Below, piece after piece: positions 38,901 to 50,312 of a DNA stretch of 64,000 bases. Source of the DNA: Carya illinoinensis. Lineage: Eukaryota; Streptophyta; Magnoliopsida; Fagales; Juglandaceae. The stretch spans positions 3,637,501-3,701,500 of the forward strand of contig NC_056759.1 in NCBI RefSeq assembly GCF_018687715.1. The letters run 5' to 3'. The notes under the pieces were generated by a model. That model searched no databases and was not told the DNA's origin. It saw nothing but the letters and a program-made list of their open reading frames with translations. Numbering within the stretch: the first letter of the stretch is position 1; each line of letters begins with the position of its first letter. A program made the position numbers and the translations under genes.

Positions 38901-39668
38901 AATAAAAAATAATATATTTACACACTCTCTCTATTCTCCCTCATCATTCTCATGCTTCCTCCTACATTATTTTTTTATATTATTTAATAAAAAATAATAA
39001 TGTATTTCCATATAAGCTCTTAATTTAGAAAAAGAAATTTAAAAATATTATTATTTTAACTAATAGATGGATAATTCAATGTGAAAATAAATTTTGATTA
39101 AAATAATTAAATGTAAAATCATATCATATTATATAAATTTTATATTTATATTTAAATAATTCAATAAGAATGCTTTTAAATAGCTAAGATATATCCTTGT
39201 ACCCAAATTAGTTCCTAACCTAACCATGCATCGATCCATTCACAAGTACGACAAAAAGGCCGTCAGCAGTACTTCATGAACGAACTTTCAATCAAATTAT
39301 AAAAAAGACGAGAATTAAAGAAATAAATGCATGCATGATGCCGATGGCACCAACATCAATAATTAAACAATATAGATCAATTGATCTGATATTCATGAGA
39401 TCCCACTTTAGAATTAAAATATTTATATATACTAATCAATTTTGAAGAGAGATGAAAGTTTTGATCGAAGAATATATAATATTATATATTGGTCAATTGT
39501 ATATCATGTTTATTTTTCCTATCTAGCTTGTGCAAAAGGTTTCTAATCCCTCAAGTTAAAATTAACATATTATAAGCGGCAGTACTGATTTAATAATGAA
39601 TCATGTACATGGTCTTACTGACCACGGTAGGTATTCAACCACCAAAGATACATATATATATATATATA
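35943..39668. other. Intergenic: VIL2 leader/promoter, then transposon debris
   Basis: From 35943 to about 36400 is the presumed 5' leader and promoter of the VIL2-like gene. Beyond that I see no gene: a GA microsatellite (36917-36936), very AT-rich stretches, a hAT-like element (37870-38280) and an AT-rich repeat at 38790-39180. RY motifs occur near 39328. Confidence 0.55.
37870..38280. mobile_element. hAT-like non-autonomous element (about 410 bp)
   Basis: The ends TAGTGGCGGAGCCACG and, at the right, ...TTAACTCCGCCACTA are inverted repeats (11 bases TAGTGGCGGAG). The flanking 8 bases acgagaag and ataaaaag agree at 5 of 8 positions, a possible decayed 8-bp hAT duplication. The interior has ggtcccttctctaaaaatt and ggccccttcatctg but no ORF. 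Class assignment is tentative. Confidence 0.5.
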
Positions 39669-39720
39669 CTAGTAAAGCAGCACGTGCGATGCACGTGTGC
39701 CCAGTCGATATTTTTCTTAA
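39669..39720 (-). mobile_element. Helitron-like 3' terminus
   Basis: On the minus strand the sequence reads cacgtgcatcgcacgtg (perfect 7-bp stem, 3-base loop), then ctgctttaCTAG followed by T. A hairpin a few bases before CTRR at an A/T target is the hallmark of a Helitron 3' end. The element body would extend to higher coordinates; the 5' TC end could not be located. Confidence 0.6.
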
Positions 39721-40609
39721 GGGTAACAATTTAAAAATTTTTCAATTTAACTATAAATAGACAGAATTTCATCTATATTTTAACAATTTTCTTCCGCTTC
39801 ATAATAAACATATAAATAACAAAATATTACACTACACAAATATAAACAACAAAATGAGTTATGGATTTGTTTTTCTGTCTAGGTGTCATTTGATAAGTAA
39901 GTGTCGGTTAAAAGTTAATGGGAAATGAGAGATTCTCCATCACTAACTTGAAATTCAGAAGCTGTTTCACTATATGCTTTTGTTCTTCTGGGAACACTAA
40001 AGCATATCAATAATTTGTAGAAGCAGATAATAGCACAAATTGATTAGGAAATGTGTTGATTACATATAACATAGCAAATTACTTCATTTTAGTACACTCC
40101 AGGTAGAATTCCATGCATATTATGCAGTAGTCATCAATTCATCTTCAATTATGTTATTACTACAATAAATGGCAAAAGTTCAAAATGTCCTAAAATAAAG
40201 AACAAAAGAAATAAGTACATCTCATTCAGAAGCAACTAAGGTTATTAATGTGAATCAACCTGTTTAATAGGAGAGCAGCAACACTGTCATGATTGTTGAT
40301 ATCTTGATCTACTAGAATTTTTCCAAATAACAAGCAAAGATTTTACAAGTGAATTGTAACTAAAAAATTTGTAAAATGACAAGCTTCAATTGGGATTTAG
40401 AGAACATTCATGGAGGAGATGAATGAAATTATTAGATCTAAAATATCATCTCTTAAATACAATTAGTATTTCAGATTCATATTACGGTTTTGTAATAAAT
40501 TGTGCATTATTAAAGGAGAAATAAAATGGAACACATAGAAGATCTAACAGAAGATAGAAACACAAATATGAATATTTGTGAAGTATTATTTTATTATCAC
40601 AAAGCAAAA

Positions 40610-41038
40610 TTACAGAAATTTGAGACTCTTTACTTCAATCTTTAAACGCTCTTGCTCTTCAAAAATCTGCATGTCTTTCCTATCTAAAGGAGTAGCCACT
40701 CGAAAAGAAGAGTTAAACAAAGATTTTAAATCTCTGTTCTCTCGCTTTAGTGCTTCCATCTTCATGTTGAATTCCATAAGAAGCCGCTGAAGGATAAAAA
40801 TATTCTCGTGGAGTTTGTCAACCCCACCAGTCCTAGATTGTAGTCGCTGAGAATATGCGACAATGATTGATGAGTATCGGGTACCGAGACTCACAAGCTC
40901 GTAGATAATTTCATCATCTGACTTATTAGTCAGATCATTATTAGATTGCATTATAGCACCTACGGAAGAAGCAGAAACAACTGGTTAACGAGGTGTAGAA
41001 TACCTCATATATTGGTAACGAGAAGATTGCTGAACCAT
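40610..41038 (-). pseudogene. Copy of the 142-aa coiled-coil ORF with an in-frame stop
   Basis: The equivalent start codon (41038, MVQQSSRYQYMRYSTPR) meets TAA at 40985-40987, where the other copy has TCA. Downstream, an open frame of 113 codons starts at 40951 (MQSNNDLTNKSDDEIIYELV) and runs to the same end as the intact copy. I count 11 differences in 113 residues. The upstream TATA box and leader are preserved. Either the gene is dead, or translation begins at the inner Met. I do not recognise the protein. Confidence 0.75.
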
Positions 41039-41140
41039 TGCAAAGTGAGAAAGCAGAAAGAGATTACAGAGTAAGAATGCAGACTAAATTTAGAAAAGTG
41101 AAGAAGATGAGATACGAAAGAAGATGAGCTGAATAATTCT

Positions 41141-41146
41141 TTTATA
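41141..41146 (-). promoter_or_regulatory. TATA box of the minus-copy ORF unit
   Basis: TATAAA on the minus strand within tctctataaaagaattattc, identical to the plus copy and about 103 bases before the equivalent start codon. Confidence 0.65.
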
Positions 41147-41477
41147 GAGAAAATTGTGACAAAGTATCACTCTATTGCTTCATAACATCTTTCGTGAAGC
41201 ATCTCTTTACAAGAGACAAGAGATGTAGCATCATAGCTGCGGCGCCTGACAGATACAGAAGAGCGATGTAGTATCATAGCTGCGGCGCCTGACAGCTACA
41301 GAAGACTGTAAAAATCTTACTGATCAGAGTTATCTGGTCTAAAACAGAGGGTCACCGTTTTTGTTGTGAGAGAGAGAGAGAGAGGTTAACAGCTTAATTT
41401 TGATGAATTCTTTACTGAGTATGTTATTTAGAAGAACACTTAAAGTATATCATTTATGTTTTTCTAAAGCAATCGAG

Positions 41478-41828
41478 AGTTTACCACTGAAACTGAAAAT
41501 GTTAGACATGAGTACAGCTGAAAAAATCCCGGGAGGTCGAATCGCACCGTTTTCCATCAGAAAACCCTCCAAACAGAGCAAAAAAGAGAAAACCAAAGAA
41601 GACAACGGCCAAAATCTCTTCGTACAGAGCTTTATCAACAAAATCGAAAACCCACATGCAAATTCTATGAGATAGGGCAAAACAAAGTAGAGAAAATAAG
41701 TGAGATGAAAGAGAAGGTGAGGAGCGAAATGATAGGAGTCGGGGTGGGTCAATGGAGAACAGTTTTATTTCGTGAGAGGAATATGGGAGGTTTGTATACG
41801 TGACAATACACACAAGGGAAATCCACAT
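41478..41828 (-). other. Possible first exon of an unidentified gene (fragment)
   Basis: On the minus strand a leader is followed by ATG at about 41550 and MENGAIRPPGIFSAVLMSN, IFSFSG, ending at a GGTAAAC donor next to the ORF-unit copy. The leader is pyrimidine-rich with a TTCTCCATTG context typical of plant genes. No following exon is found on the minus strand within 1.8 kb. It could be a captured promoter/exon piece or chance. I do not recognise the peptide. Confidence 0.3.
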
Positions 41829-42756
41829 GCAATGTATTTGTGCTGAGAAGTGGATTTTCTCCCACTAAATAAAAACCAGGCGTCCTTAAAGCGGTTTTCG
41901 GTTTTGCTTTTTGGTGAATTACGACTTGTTTGGATGCTCGACTAAGTATGTCTTCGACTCGTTAGATCCCTAGATTAACTACTCTACTCGCAACACCATC
42001 AACATGATATAACATCATATTTAATACATTACACTACCCGTTCATTATTAATCAATCATTGAATTACAGTATTGGTATTTAGTCTTAACAAAAAAAATAT
42101 AAAAACATTAATTATGATTGATTAGAGATTGCAAAAAATAAAAAAATAAAAAATAAAAATTGTACTTAAACTTCTAAGTTAAAGAAAGAAAATGAGAGAG
42201 AAGTTGACAGAAAAATAACTGAACGGTTTCCATTAATTTTTTGCAATCTTTAATTCAACACGTCAATTAATTTTGGATTCTTTTCCGAATTGCAATTAAT
42301 ATCTATTTTAGGACCCTTTTATAAATTGTAAGGATGATAATTGCAAGCTTGTCTCTCTCTGCCTTGCAATTAATTATAACTTGATATTCAAACTGAGGGT
42401 AGAACATTATTTTATCAATAGAAGCTGCTATTACGTACTCAAAATTTATGTACTCCATGGACACATTAATATCATATCCTACTTAACAAAATTGCTTTGT
42501 AATCTTCAAACAACATTGGTAGAATAAAATACATATTTGATGCTTCTATTCCAATCTTTGATGCTACCTTGGTCATTCCCCCTTATCATTATTCTATTCA
42601 TGTTCCTGCATGTGACCTGATTCCAGCCTTTGATGTGTCCATTTGCCGTCCTTCTTTTTCACCAATAAAAAAATGAGTTTTCTTTACCTGCAAGTGGAGA
42701 CCTCAAAGTCAAACCGTCAGGACTGGCTTATTTGTTGTTACATGACTGACTATCTA

Positions 42757-43798
42757 GAGTGAGCTAGACAGACACAAACCAGTACATATCTCGATGTCAC
42801 CCTCTACAGTTCCCACGTATTTCCTCTAAAATCTTCCGAGACTTCTATTTTTACATTATTGATATGCCTGTGCTTGAGATCTGTGTGATATCTTGTCCGT
42901 TTGATTGAGTTTAATCTTCTTAATTCATTCCTCGGATTTGCCTTATATTATATATATATATATATATACATTTATATAATATAAATTAACTTGGTTGTTT
43001 ACTTTAGACATCGACTTCTTGAAATAAATATGATGTAAAGATAATAAATATAATTCTTCAAATTTTGGTAACTGGTCCAAGACACGACTTATTTATCTTA
43101 CATGTCCAAGTCATGATCAGTTTCAGGTTGTACACATTCAATTATCGTCTCATGGTGGAACCGTTTTGTCTTATTAGATGAGAGAGTTATGATCATCTTT
43201 TGTTAAATATGGTGGGGCCTATTAGTTCAAATTGGGAATTACATGACACCCACCTCCCTTGCTCTCATCTCTCGTCTTCTTATGTATGTATTTTTGTCTG
43301 CCGTCAGTCGTGGCCATTGAGTGTCAGGAATCTAATTTGTACATAAGAAAATTAAAATAATATTAATTAAATTATTTAAATTGATTTTTAAATATTTTGA
43401 CAAGTAAGGTTAAGCCAATCCATTTTAGGTACTTGGAAATGGACCCTCTTCAAATTCAATTTCTTTTTCTACTTCACTTAAAAATTAAAGAATGAAGAAA
43501 AAGCATACATATCGCACCTAACACTCGATATAGATGATCATCAATGATGCACCTAACACGTCGCACCTTTTGATTTATATTCCCTTTAAAACCTTATCCC
43601 TTGCCTTCTTCAAAAGACTTTTTCGAGAAAAGAAAAAGTTAAAAGGCATGCATGAAGAATATATCTTTTATGATCTCGAGCACAGGCATATCAATAATAC
43701 AAAAGTGGAAGCCTTGGAAGATTTTAGAGGAAAGACGTGGGAACTGTAGAGGGTGACATCATCTTACTGGTTTGTGTCTGTCTAGCTCACTCTATTTA
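42757..43798. repeat. Inverted repeat, arms about 140 bp, 760-bp spacer
   Basis: The left arm (42757-42895) starts tagagtgagctagacagaca and runs through gtcaccctctacagttccca to aatatcataggcat-like sequence read in reverse; the right arm (43655-43798) is its reverse complement with about 20 differences. Each arm encodes the same short C-terminal reading frame pointing outward (minus strand left, plus strand right): D L (K/E) HRHINN ... EDFRG (N/K) TWEL stop. No target duplication is obvious. Confidence 0.75.
43534..43749 (+). pseudogene. Gene fragment in the right arm of the inverted repeat
   Basis: The 71-codon open frame includes FKRLFREKKKLKGMHEEYIF and ends in ALEDFRGKTWEL. Its last 26 codons are mirrored in the left arm (stop near 42816, minus strand). 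Between the arms most base differences change the amino acid (K/E, V/T, I/V, V/A, S/L, N/K), so there is no sign of purifying selection. I do not recognise a family; a small secreted-peptide precursor is possible but it has no clear signal peptide. Confidence 0.3.
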
Positions 43799-45207
43799 AT
43801 AAAGAATTAATAAAGAAATAATTATCCTAATCTACTATTTATTTATATATTTATTTTGTCTATTTTGATGATTGATATTTGTCTGAATCATTGTTTGCTT
43901 AATTTCAAACTTTATCACGTTTCAAGATGTAGGTCCCCCAACTATTTTTGTATCCCTCCTCTGTCTCAACATCTGCATCCACTCTTGATCCATTCAAGAT
44001 TTAATTTCAACATTCTTTTATATCGGTGATCATACAATGAGTCTCGTACACCACATATTTTATATTTTTATTTTTTAAATACTTTTTTAAATTTTTTTAG
44101 ATTTATTTTTTAAAATTAATTTAATTTTTTTTATTTATTATTCATATACTAAAAATTTAATAAAAAATTAAAAAATTAAAAAAATAGATGATATGTAGTA
44201 TATTGAATGATGGATTTATATTTAAAATTATATATATGCGGGAGCACATGCAATTTTATTTTTTATTTTTTAATTCTCTCATCTGATACTATAAGAAAAA
44301 AAATATTTTAATCTATATATGGTAACATCCGGAAATAATTTACATATATGTGATCTCCCATTTGCTAAAACATTTGTATTTTTCTTTGAAAGTCATCACC
44401 AACTCTTGCACTCATGTCTAAAATAAATGCAAACAAAAAAAATCTAGATTTTTGCCTTTACTTTGTTGAATTCAATAACGACAAAAGGAGGCCATGTGAT
44501 GTGATCGTGCGTCCAAAAGTCCAAACCCACTATTTCAAATGCAAAAAATGATACATTTATGTCTATTTTCATTCAAATATCCCATCATGTGTGGCAAAAA
44601 AAAAGGATGAAAGGTCCAAGATGAAAAAAGAAAGTCAAATGATTTGAAATCTCCAAGAATTATGATTCCTCATTTCCAAGACACTAAAGAAATGGACTTC
44701 ATGAATTCTATCATTAATAGGATTTAAATTAAGCATGAATTTAACCCAAAATAAAAAAGCAAGATATGTGAAGTAATTCTGTGTCCCATTACTTTTAAGA
44801 AACAGAGTAACATATGGGTTAAAAAAACATACGAATCATCTTTTTGAGCTAATATCCACTATCACCAAACTTCACACTCAATAATTCTAGCAAATGTAAG
44901 AAACTAAAAACCTTGGGGCATAATTAACAGACCCAAATTAGCAAACTTTGAGACGAAGAAAAATAACACAATTCCATAAGAAACCAAATTAGCAACAATG
45001 ATTTTCCATAAGCAACCAAATTAGTGACACGAATGGATTTTTTTTATTGTTTAGCGGCTTATCTTCCCACCATAGTAAAAACAAGAGCACATAATAACTC
45101 TCACCCAAACTATATTACTTCCCACCACGGATAAAAGGCTAAACCACAAGATGTTCGAATACAATCACAACAAACTGTTAAACCCAATCCTCAAACTAAA
45201 AACCTAC

Positions 45208-45262
45208 CATTCTCACGGAAGACTTGGGAGAAACAAACATTCCCAGCTTGTCGCATGTGATC
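45208..45262 (-). pseudogene. Stranded exon of an SR splicing factor (SR34/SF2-like RRM2)
   Basis: The minus strand reads ...ttgtatcag, then a 55-base exon encoding DHMRQAGNVCFSQVFREN plus one base of the next codon, then gtaggt. This matches the exon in the second RRM of plant SR30/SR34-type proteins (family form DHMRxAGDVCFSQVFRD). Both splice signals and the exon phase are preserved. No flanking SR exons (RRM1, or the following GIVDYTNYDDMKYA part) are seen in the surrounding kilobases. It is probably a fragment captured and moved by a transposon. Confidence 0.7.
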
Positions 45263-45437
45263 CTGATACAAGGCAGTGAGATTAATTTATAATTAAACAT
45301 TTCAAGAAATTTTTAACTCTACCAAACACTTCAATCAAGCAGAGTAATAAAAAACCCATTAGGCTTTCCTAAGCAAACAAATGAAACACTGGTTATGATA
45401 AATAAATACATAAAAAACAAGGCACGAAGTTGAAATT

Positions 45438-45490
45438 ACTGTGATCTTTGAGCCAATCGGAGTAATATTCTCCTTCCCCTGCAAACAAAA
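45438..45490 (-). other. Exon-like fragment upstream of the SR exon
   Basis: On the minus strand a ttttgtttgcag acceptor is followed by an open stretch (GKENITPIGSKIT in one frame, GEYYSDWLKDH in another) up to a gtaatt. I recognise no protein in any frame. It is noted because it lies on the same strand as the SR exon and could belong to the same captured fragment. Confidence 0.2.
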
Positions 45491-46194
45491 ATCACAGAAC
45501 ATATCATCAAATCCATAAAGAAAATAATACATAAATAAAAAAAGTGCAGAGAGAGATAATTTGGGCATTTCGTAGGTATGATTTCTGCTTCTTGTCCTCT
45601 CAGTTCAAAATGAAGTTCATGATACGCATATGCATGAGTAAAAAATTCGTGATACACATATGCATGAGTAAAAAACAACCAAACACAAAGAGGATTGAAT
45701 TCGAAATTGAAGTTCAACAAACAAAAATAAAAACTTTCAGACAATGAAACTCAAACCCAATGTTTGGAGCCCTAGATTAAACACAGCATGACACGGGCTC
45801 CTCTGCTACCGAACCAGAGCTTCCATACAAGGCCAACCACCACACAGTGAACACAAAGCAAACGGCTCAATCATATACATCATATGCATATACGCAACAG
45901 GAAAACAAATTACCAAACAGTGAATAAAAACCATACTGAATAAAAACTCAACAGAATAAAAGCCATATATGCTTATATGCGTATGATCCGATAGATCATT
46001 TTCTCACAGAAAATAACCCCAATAGAAGGAATCGAAATCATACGGATGTCCATCACACCAAAAAAAAAAAAAAAACCTAAAAACATTGAACAAAATCTTC
46101 CGATTTTGATGGTTCAGTAAAGTAATCATTTAAACATTCATTGTTTGAAAAAAAACTTAGCTTTGGGAAGATCCATCGGTATTCTTCTTCACCG

Positions 46195-46323
46195 ACCTCT
46201 ATTTCTCATTCAGATGGAGGATGGTATTTCTCTACCTTTGTCTCCATCTTCGTCTTTGTCGGGCTGAGACCGGAGGCATGCGGGGTTGAGGTTGGAAAGG
46301 AGGATGGATGATCAAACCACGGG
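46195..46323 (-). other. GC-richer 5'-leader-like DNA, left half of retrotransposon target
   Basis: Together with 55260-55370 this forms one uninterrupted GC-richer, pyrimidine-rich (minus strand) sequence that the retrotransposon split at ACGGG. It contains ATG GAG ACA AAG and a GGTAGAG donor-like site. It may be the leader and first exon of a gene fragment. No product is recognised. Confidence 0.35.
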
Positions 46324-49300
46324 TGTGACGCCCCCAAATTCCGTTTGGGATTGGACGGACATTTGAAGCATCGAGACATGTAACACCAGGTTACCTGCCC
46401 CCGTTCATGACATATAAGATGCAATGTTCCTAACATGCATCTAACATTATGCAATATTCGCAGCGGATAATTTTTTTTTTCTTTAGCAATACTATGCACC
46501 AAATTGAAAATATCCCAAATGCTTAAAACATATTTCATACATAAAGATCCATTGAATAACTAAGATCACAACACTAGTCCAAAATAGTTATGATCTAAAA
46601 GTACTGGAGATGCAACTCCATCGTACAAGTAGTAATTTAACTACTATATTAACATTAACGACGCACCGTCGTTCAGTCGACTGTGTCTAGTTGGTCAGCT
46701 CCTGATCCTCTTTCAGGTCCTGTAACAAGATCTACCATTCGGGGGGAATGGTAGTTGGGACTACCACAGTGAGATTTGATTACAAATCTCAGCAAGTTAA
46801 CAAAAAACTTCCATACAGACTAATGATGCATGTATGACAGTAAAAGCATAAATGCATAATCAAATTCATAAGTAATTAAAGCATAACTTAGCGTACAACA
46901 TAGCATAATTGACATAGCTTAAATTGAATCATGAGCTGAACTTGACTTGACATGAACTTGATCTGAAACTTGACTTAGCATGAACTTGCTCTGAAACTTG
47001 AATTAACATGAAAAATACATACTCCACAGTTGTTATGGCCTCATGTATTCTACGTGTAAATACATACTCCACAATTGTTGTGGCCCCATGTATTCTACAC
47101 AAACTTGACTTAACATTAAAAATACATACTCCACAGTTGTTGTGGCCCCATGTATTCTATGTGTAAATACATACTCCACAGTTGTTGTGGCCTCATGTAT
47201 TCTACACATCACTATGCAGTTAAATACATACTCCACAGTTGTTGTGACCCCATGTATTCTACATAAACTTGACTTAACATGAAAAATACATACTCCACAG
47301 TTGTTGTGGCCCCATGTATTCTATATGTAAATACATACTCCACAGTTGTTGTGGCCCCATGTATTCTACATAAACTGAATGTACTCAAGATGAAACGTGA
47401 CTGGAATATGAAAGGACTGAAACCCTGACGTAACATAACGTGACTTGAACATAATTTGAAATACATAACCAACTTGAGATAGTAACATTTCATAACATGG
47501 TATAACATATAACAGACAACATATTTAACATGACATATTTGTAATGTATAGTAATACATGACAGAATATATTGTATAACAGATAAAAATTGATGACAGAA
47601 TAAATTCTGTATGATAGACAATTACATGATAACTTAGCATGGCATGACATATATGATAACATACATACATACACTGTAATTCTTTTACTTAGCACACATA
47701 CACAGTAGACTGCTAGTAAGTTAAAAGCTAACTTACCTCGATCTCCGCGTTTCTTATAAAACTTCAAGTGCGATCATGAGGAACTGAAATTAGTGATTCT
47801 AAAAGTTAGAACTAAATCACTAATAATTTGAAATATGGAAAATTCTAACTTAAAGAGTAAAATTAATTTCCATTTTACTCTTTACATGTGGGAAAATGAC
47901 CGTTTTACCCATAACTTAAGGATTTTGCATACTAACTCCAAAAGTTTCCAAAATTTACATTCTTCATGTAAATTTTGTCCTAAACTTAAATATCAATTCA
48001 GAAAAATTTAAAACAAAACACAACTATGAAGAACACACTATGGTCGAAACATCCATAGGCCATTTCTCTTTATTTTTGTTGCAATTCCTTCCAACTTCAA
48101 AACTCATGCTTAAACCAAAATTTTGCAACAAACATCTTCCAATCCTAAGTTCAAAACCATATTTAAAACATCCATTTAGAAAAAGCTAATAATCAACACC
48201 AAACTTTTTTTGTAAAAAGATCCAAGCACTTGAATCACAAGTTTTGACCTTAAATCAAAACATCTCCAAGAATTTCAAAAATCAAATCTTACTTCTAACA
48301 TATTCATAATATCATCCTAACATCAACCATGTTTTAAATCATCAAACTAAAGTCACTAAAATCACAAAATAACATTTGGAGTTTTTGGTTTTACACTTAG
48401 TCCAAAAACAGAAACTTTTTCCTCAACTAGTTTTGATAAATCTCTTGATCTATGACTTATAAATATATGATCTTCAAACCAAACCATTAAATGGTTTAAA
48501 AAGATGTCCTAAAACATATACAAGCTTCTAATTCAAGATCACATGGTTAGAAATTAACCAAAACATAAATTTAGCCAAGAATATCCACACTTTGGCTTAT
48601 CTGAATATCTCTTTGCATAAAATTTCATATCTTTGAAACTAACATCAAATATCTTCAAAATAATAATATAACATGTATATGAGATGTTTAGGATCCTCCA
48701 ATAAAATTATCAAAGTCATTAGAATAGGTTTAGACCACCAAAGAGTTAAACTTTCTCAAAACAGAAACTATTTTTCCTCTTCCAGTTTCTAAGTTTCTAA
48801 ATCTAAGAACATCTTTCATCAAAACCTTTAATCATGCAAAAATCCTCAACCAATAGTCATATATACATGTTAACAATACTCCATAAAAATTTCGGACCAA
48901 TATCTATCCATTAGCTTGGTCAAAAGCTCCAAACTATAACATATTCTCCAGTTTACCTCCCAGAATGACCTTTATATAGTTTATACAATATTTGACTGAC
49001 CAAATGATCTTCAAATAGGGCAAATAAGATATCCATGTAAACTATACTAAAAAAGGAACAACTTATATGAAGGAGACTTTATGATAAAACACTTACAACA
49101 GCTTCGAAATTGGCGTGCAAAATACCTCCTAAAAGCTGTCCGAGAGAGAGTGTTTGATATTCTTTCAATGGAAAGTGTAAATGAAGATAATTTCGTGAGG
49201 AGAGGTGGCTGGAGATAATTATGGATGAGATATGAAAGAGATGAGGCTGGAGTTGAGAGTTGAGTGTAGTTTTCTCCTACCCAAAATATCTATAAAAGAT

Positions 49301-49741
49301 TATCTCATAATATTCTATTCAATAGTATCTACAAAAATCAACTTAAGATATTTTTATCTAATAATATCTATAAAAAATCAACTCAAAATATTTTTACCCA
49401 ATAATATTCATGAAAATTGCCTCAAGATATTTCTTTTTATCCAATAATATCTACAGTTTTGAACAGTCGTTTTGTCCGAAAATATGAAAAAAATGTTATT
49501 GCGCCATAAGATTTTAAATAACCCTCCGAGTCTAATGGCACAAACCATAATACATTTTGACACTTCTAACTATCTCCAATAATCAAAAACACACTTCTGA
49601 TACCATTGTAAATAATAACACTAACTATATAGTTAGACAAAAACCTATACGATTAATGGATTCGTGAAAACTTATGGGGTTTTCACGAGATTCCTAAAGT
49701 TAATAGAAATTTCACAATTGAATTTCTAGCGGGCTGTTACA
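46324..49741 (-). repeat. 3' LTR (3418 bp)
   Basis: The downstream LTR in the element's own orientation. On the minus strand it begins TGTAACAGCCCGCTAGAAAT and ends GGGGGCGTCACA. It is 168 bases longer than its partner, mainly because it has three more units of the hairpin array (47012-47372). Confidence 0.92.
47012..47372. repeat. Hairpin-unit tandem array, 7 units (3' LTR)
   Basis: Each unit has the core aatacatactccacagttgt / tgtggccccatgtattcta. Outer arms AATACAT/ATGTATT and inner arms CCACA/TGTGG are complementary, so each unit can fold into a nested hairpin. Spacers alternate between short (gtgt, atgt) and longer (acaaacttgacttaacat) forms, which suggests a higher-order unit of two. 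The partner LTR has only four. Confidence 0.9.
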
Positions 49742-50162
49742 ATTTCCCCTTCTAAAAAAAAGATTTCGTCCTCGAAATCGAAGTAAGTAAGAAATAACAA
49801 GTTAAGAAATATGTGTTGCTTACCAACCTGGTGTCTATCCCGTATATATTTACCTTTGAGATTATGTCATTCTTTAACTCTCTTATTTTAATCAACAATT
49901 ATATTATACTTCTTTCCACAAGGTTGGCCAATTTGTATCGACACACTCTCCAAACTTAAAATTTCAAGTAAATAATCTTCCGAAACTTTTCTTTAGAAAA
50001 ATATGGGCGATATAGTTTAAGTGTTCTTGTAAATACCAAAGTTAGTAGAGAATTCATCAAAATTAAGCTGTTATCCTCTCTCTCTCTCTGTTTTTTTTTT
50101 TTTTTAAAATCGGTGGCCCTCTGTTTTAGACCAGACAACTCTGATGCGTATGATTTTTATAG

Positions 50163-50253
50163 GTCTTCTGTAGTTGTCAGGCGCCGCATAGCTATGATAC
50201 TACTTTGTTCTTCTGTAATTGTCAGGCACCGCAGCTATGATACTACATTGCTC
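50163..50253 (+). promoter_or_regulatory. Duplicated 46-bp upstream repeats
   Basis: Two adjacent copies of tcttctgtaRttgtcaggcR...ccgcagctatgatactac precede the TATA box by about 60 bases. The 40-kb copy has the same pair (41221-41310). Conserved duplication in this position suggests enhancer-like elements; that role is inference. Confidence 0.55.
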
Positions 50254-50305
50254 TTGTCTCTTGTAGAGAAATGATTCACGAGAGATGATTCGTCATAATT
50301 TTCTC

Positions 50306-50312
50306 TATAAAA
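50306..50312 (+). promoter_or_regulatory. TATA box of the ORF unit
   Basis: TATAAAA within tctctataaaagaattattc, 102 bases before the start codon. It is identical in the other copy, which has diverged elsewhere. Confidence 0.7.

Larger units (their letters stand above)
40520..41475 (-). repeat. Second copy of the mobile ORF unit (minus orientation)
   Basis: The reverse complement of this segment matches 49990-50937 over its whole length, with substitutions and small indels. Matching landmarks are the aagtgttct region near 41440, the GA run, the duplicated ctgtcaggcgccgcagctat blocks (41221-41310), the TATA box (41141-41146), the ORF, and the cacaaatat hairpin (40561-40580). Homology fades at both ends at corresponding points. 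No terminal repeats are evident. Confidence 0.85.
41900..45190. other. Gene-poor region with a large inverted repeat
   Basis: Apart from the inverted repeat arms (42757-42895 and 43655-43798), this is AT-rich DNA without recognised genes. An (AT)n run is at about 42949-42968. Several short stretches at 43990-44300 and 44500-45000 look like old noncoding sequence. Confidence 0.5.

Noticed and set aside
47212..47670. Minus-strand 152-codon frame (and its counterpart near 52856-53191)
   Set aside because: It is open only because of the LTR hairpin repeats (repeated RIHGATTTVEYVF). It differs in length between the LTRs and has no protein features.
49232..49447. 71-codon frame conserved in both LTRs (also 54749-54964)
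   Set aside because: Conservation is explained by LTR duplication. The peptide is low-complexity Ile/Asn-rich from an AT-rich repeat (aatatctataaaaatcaact).
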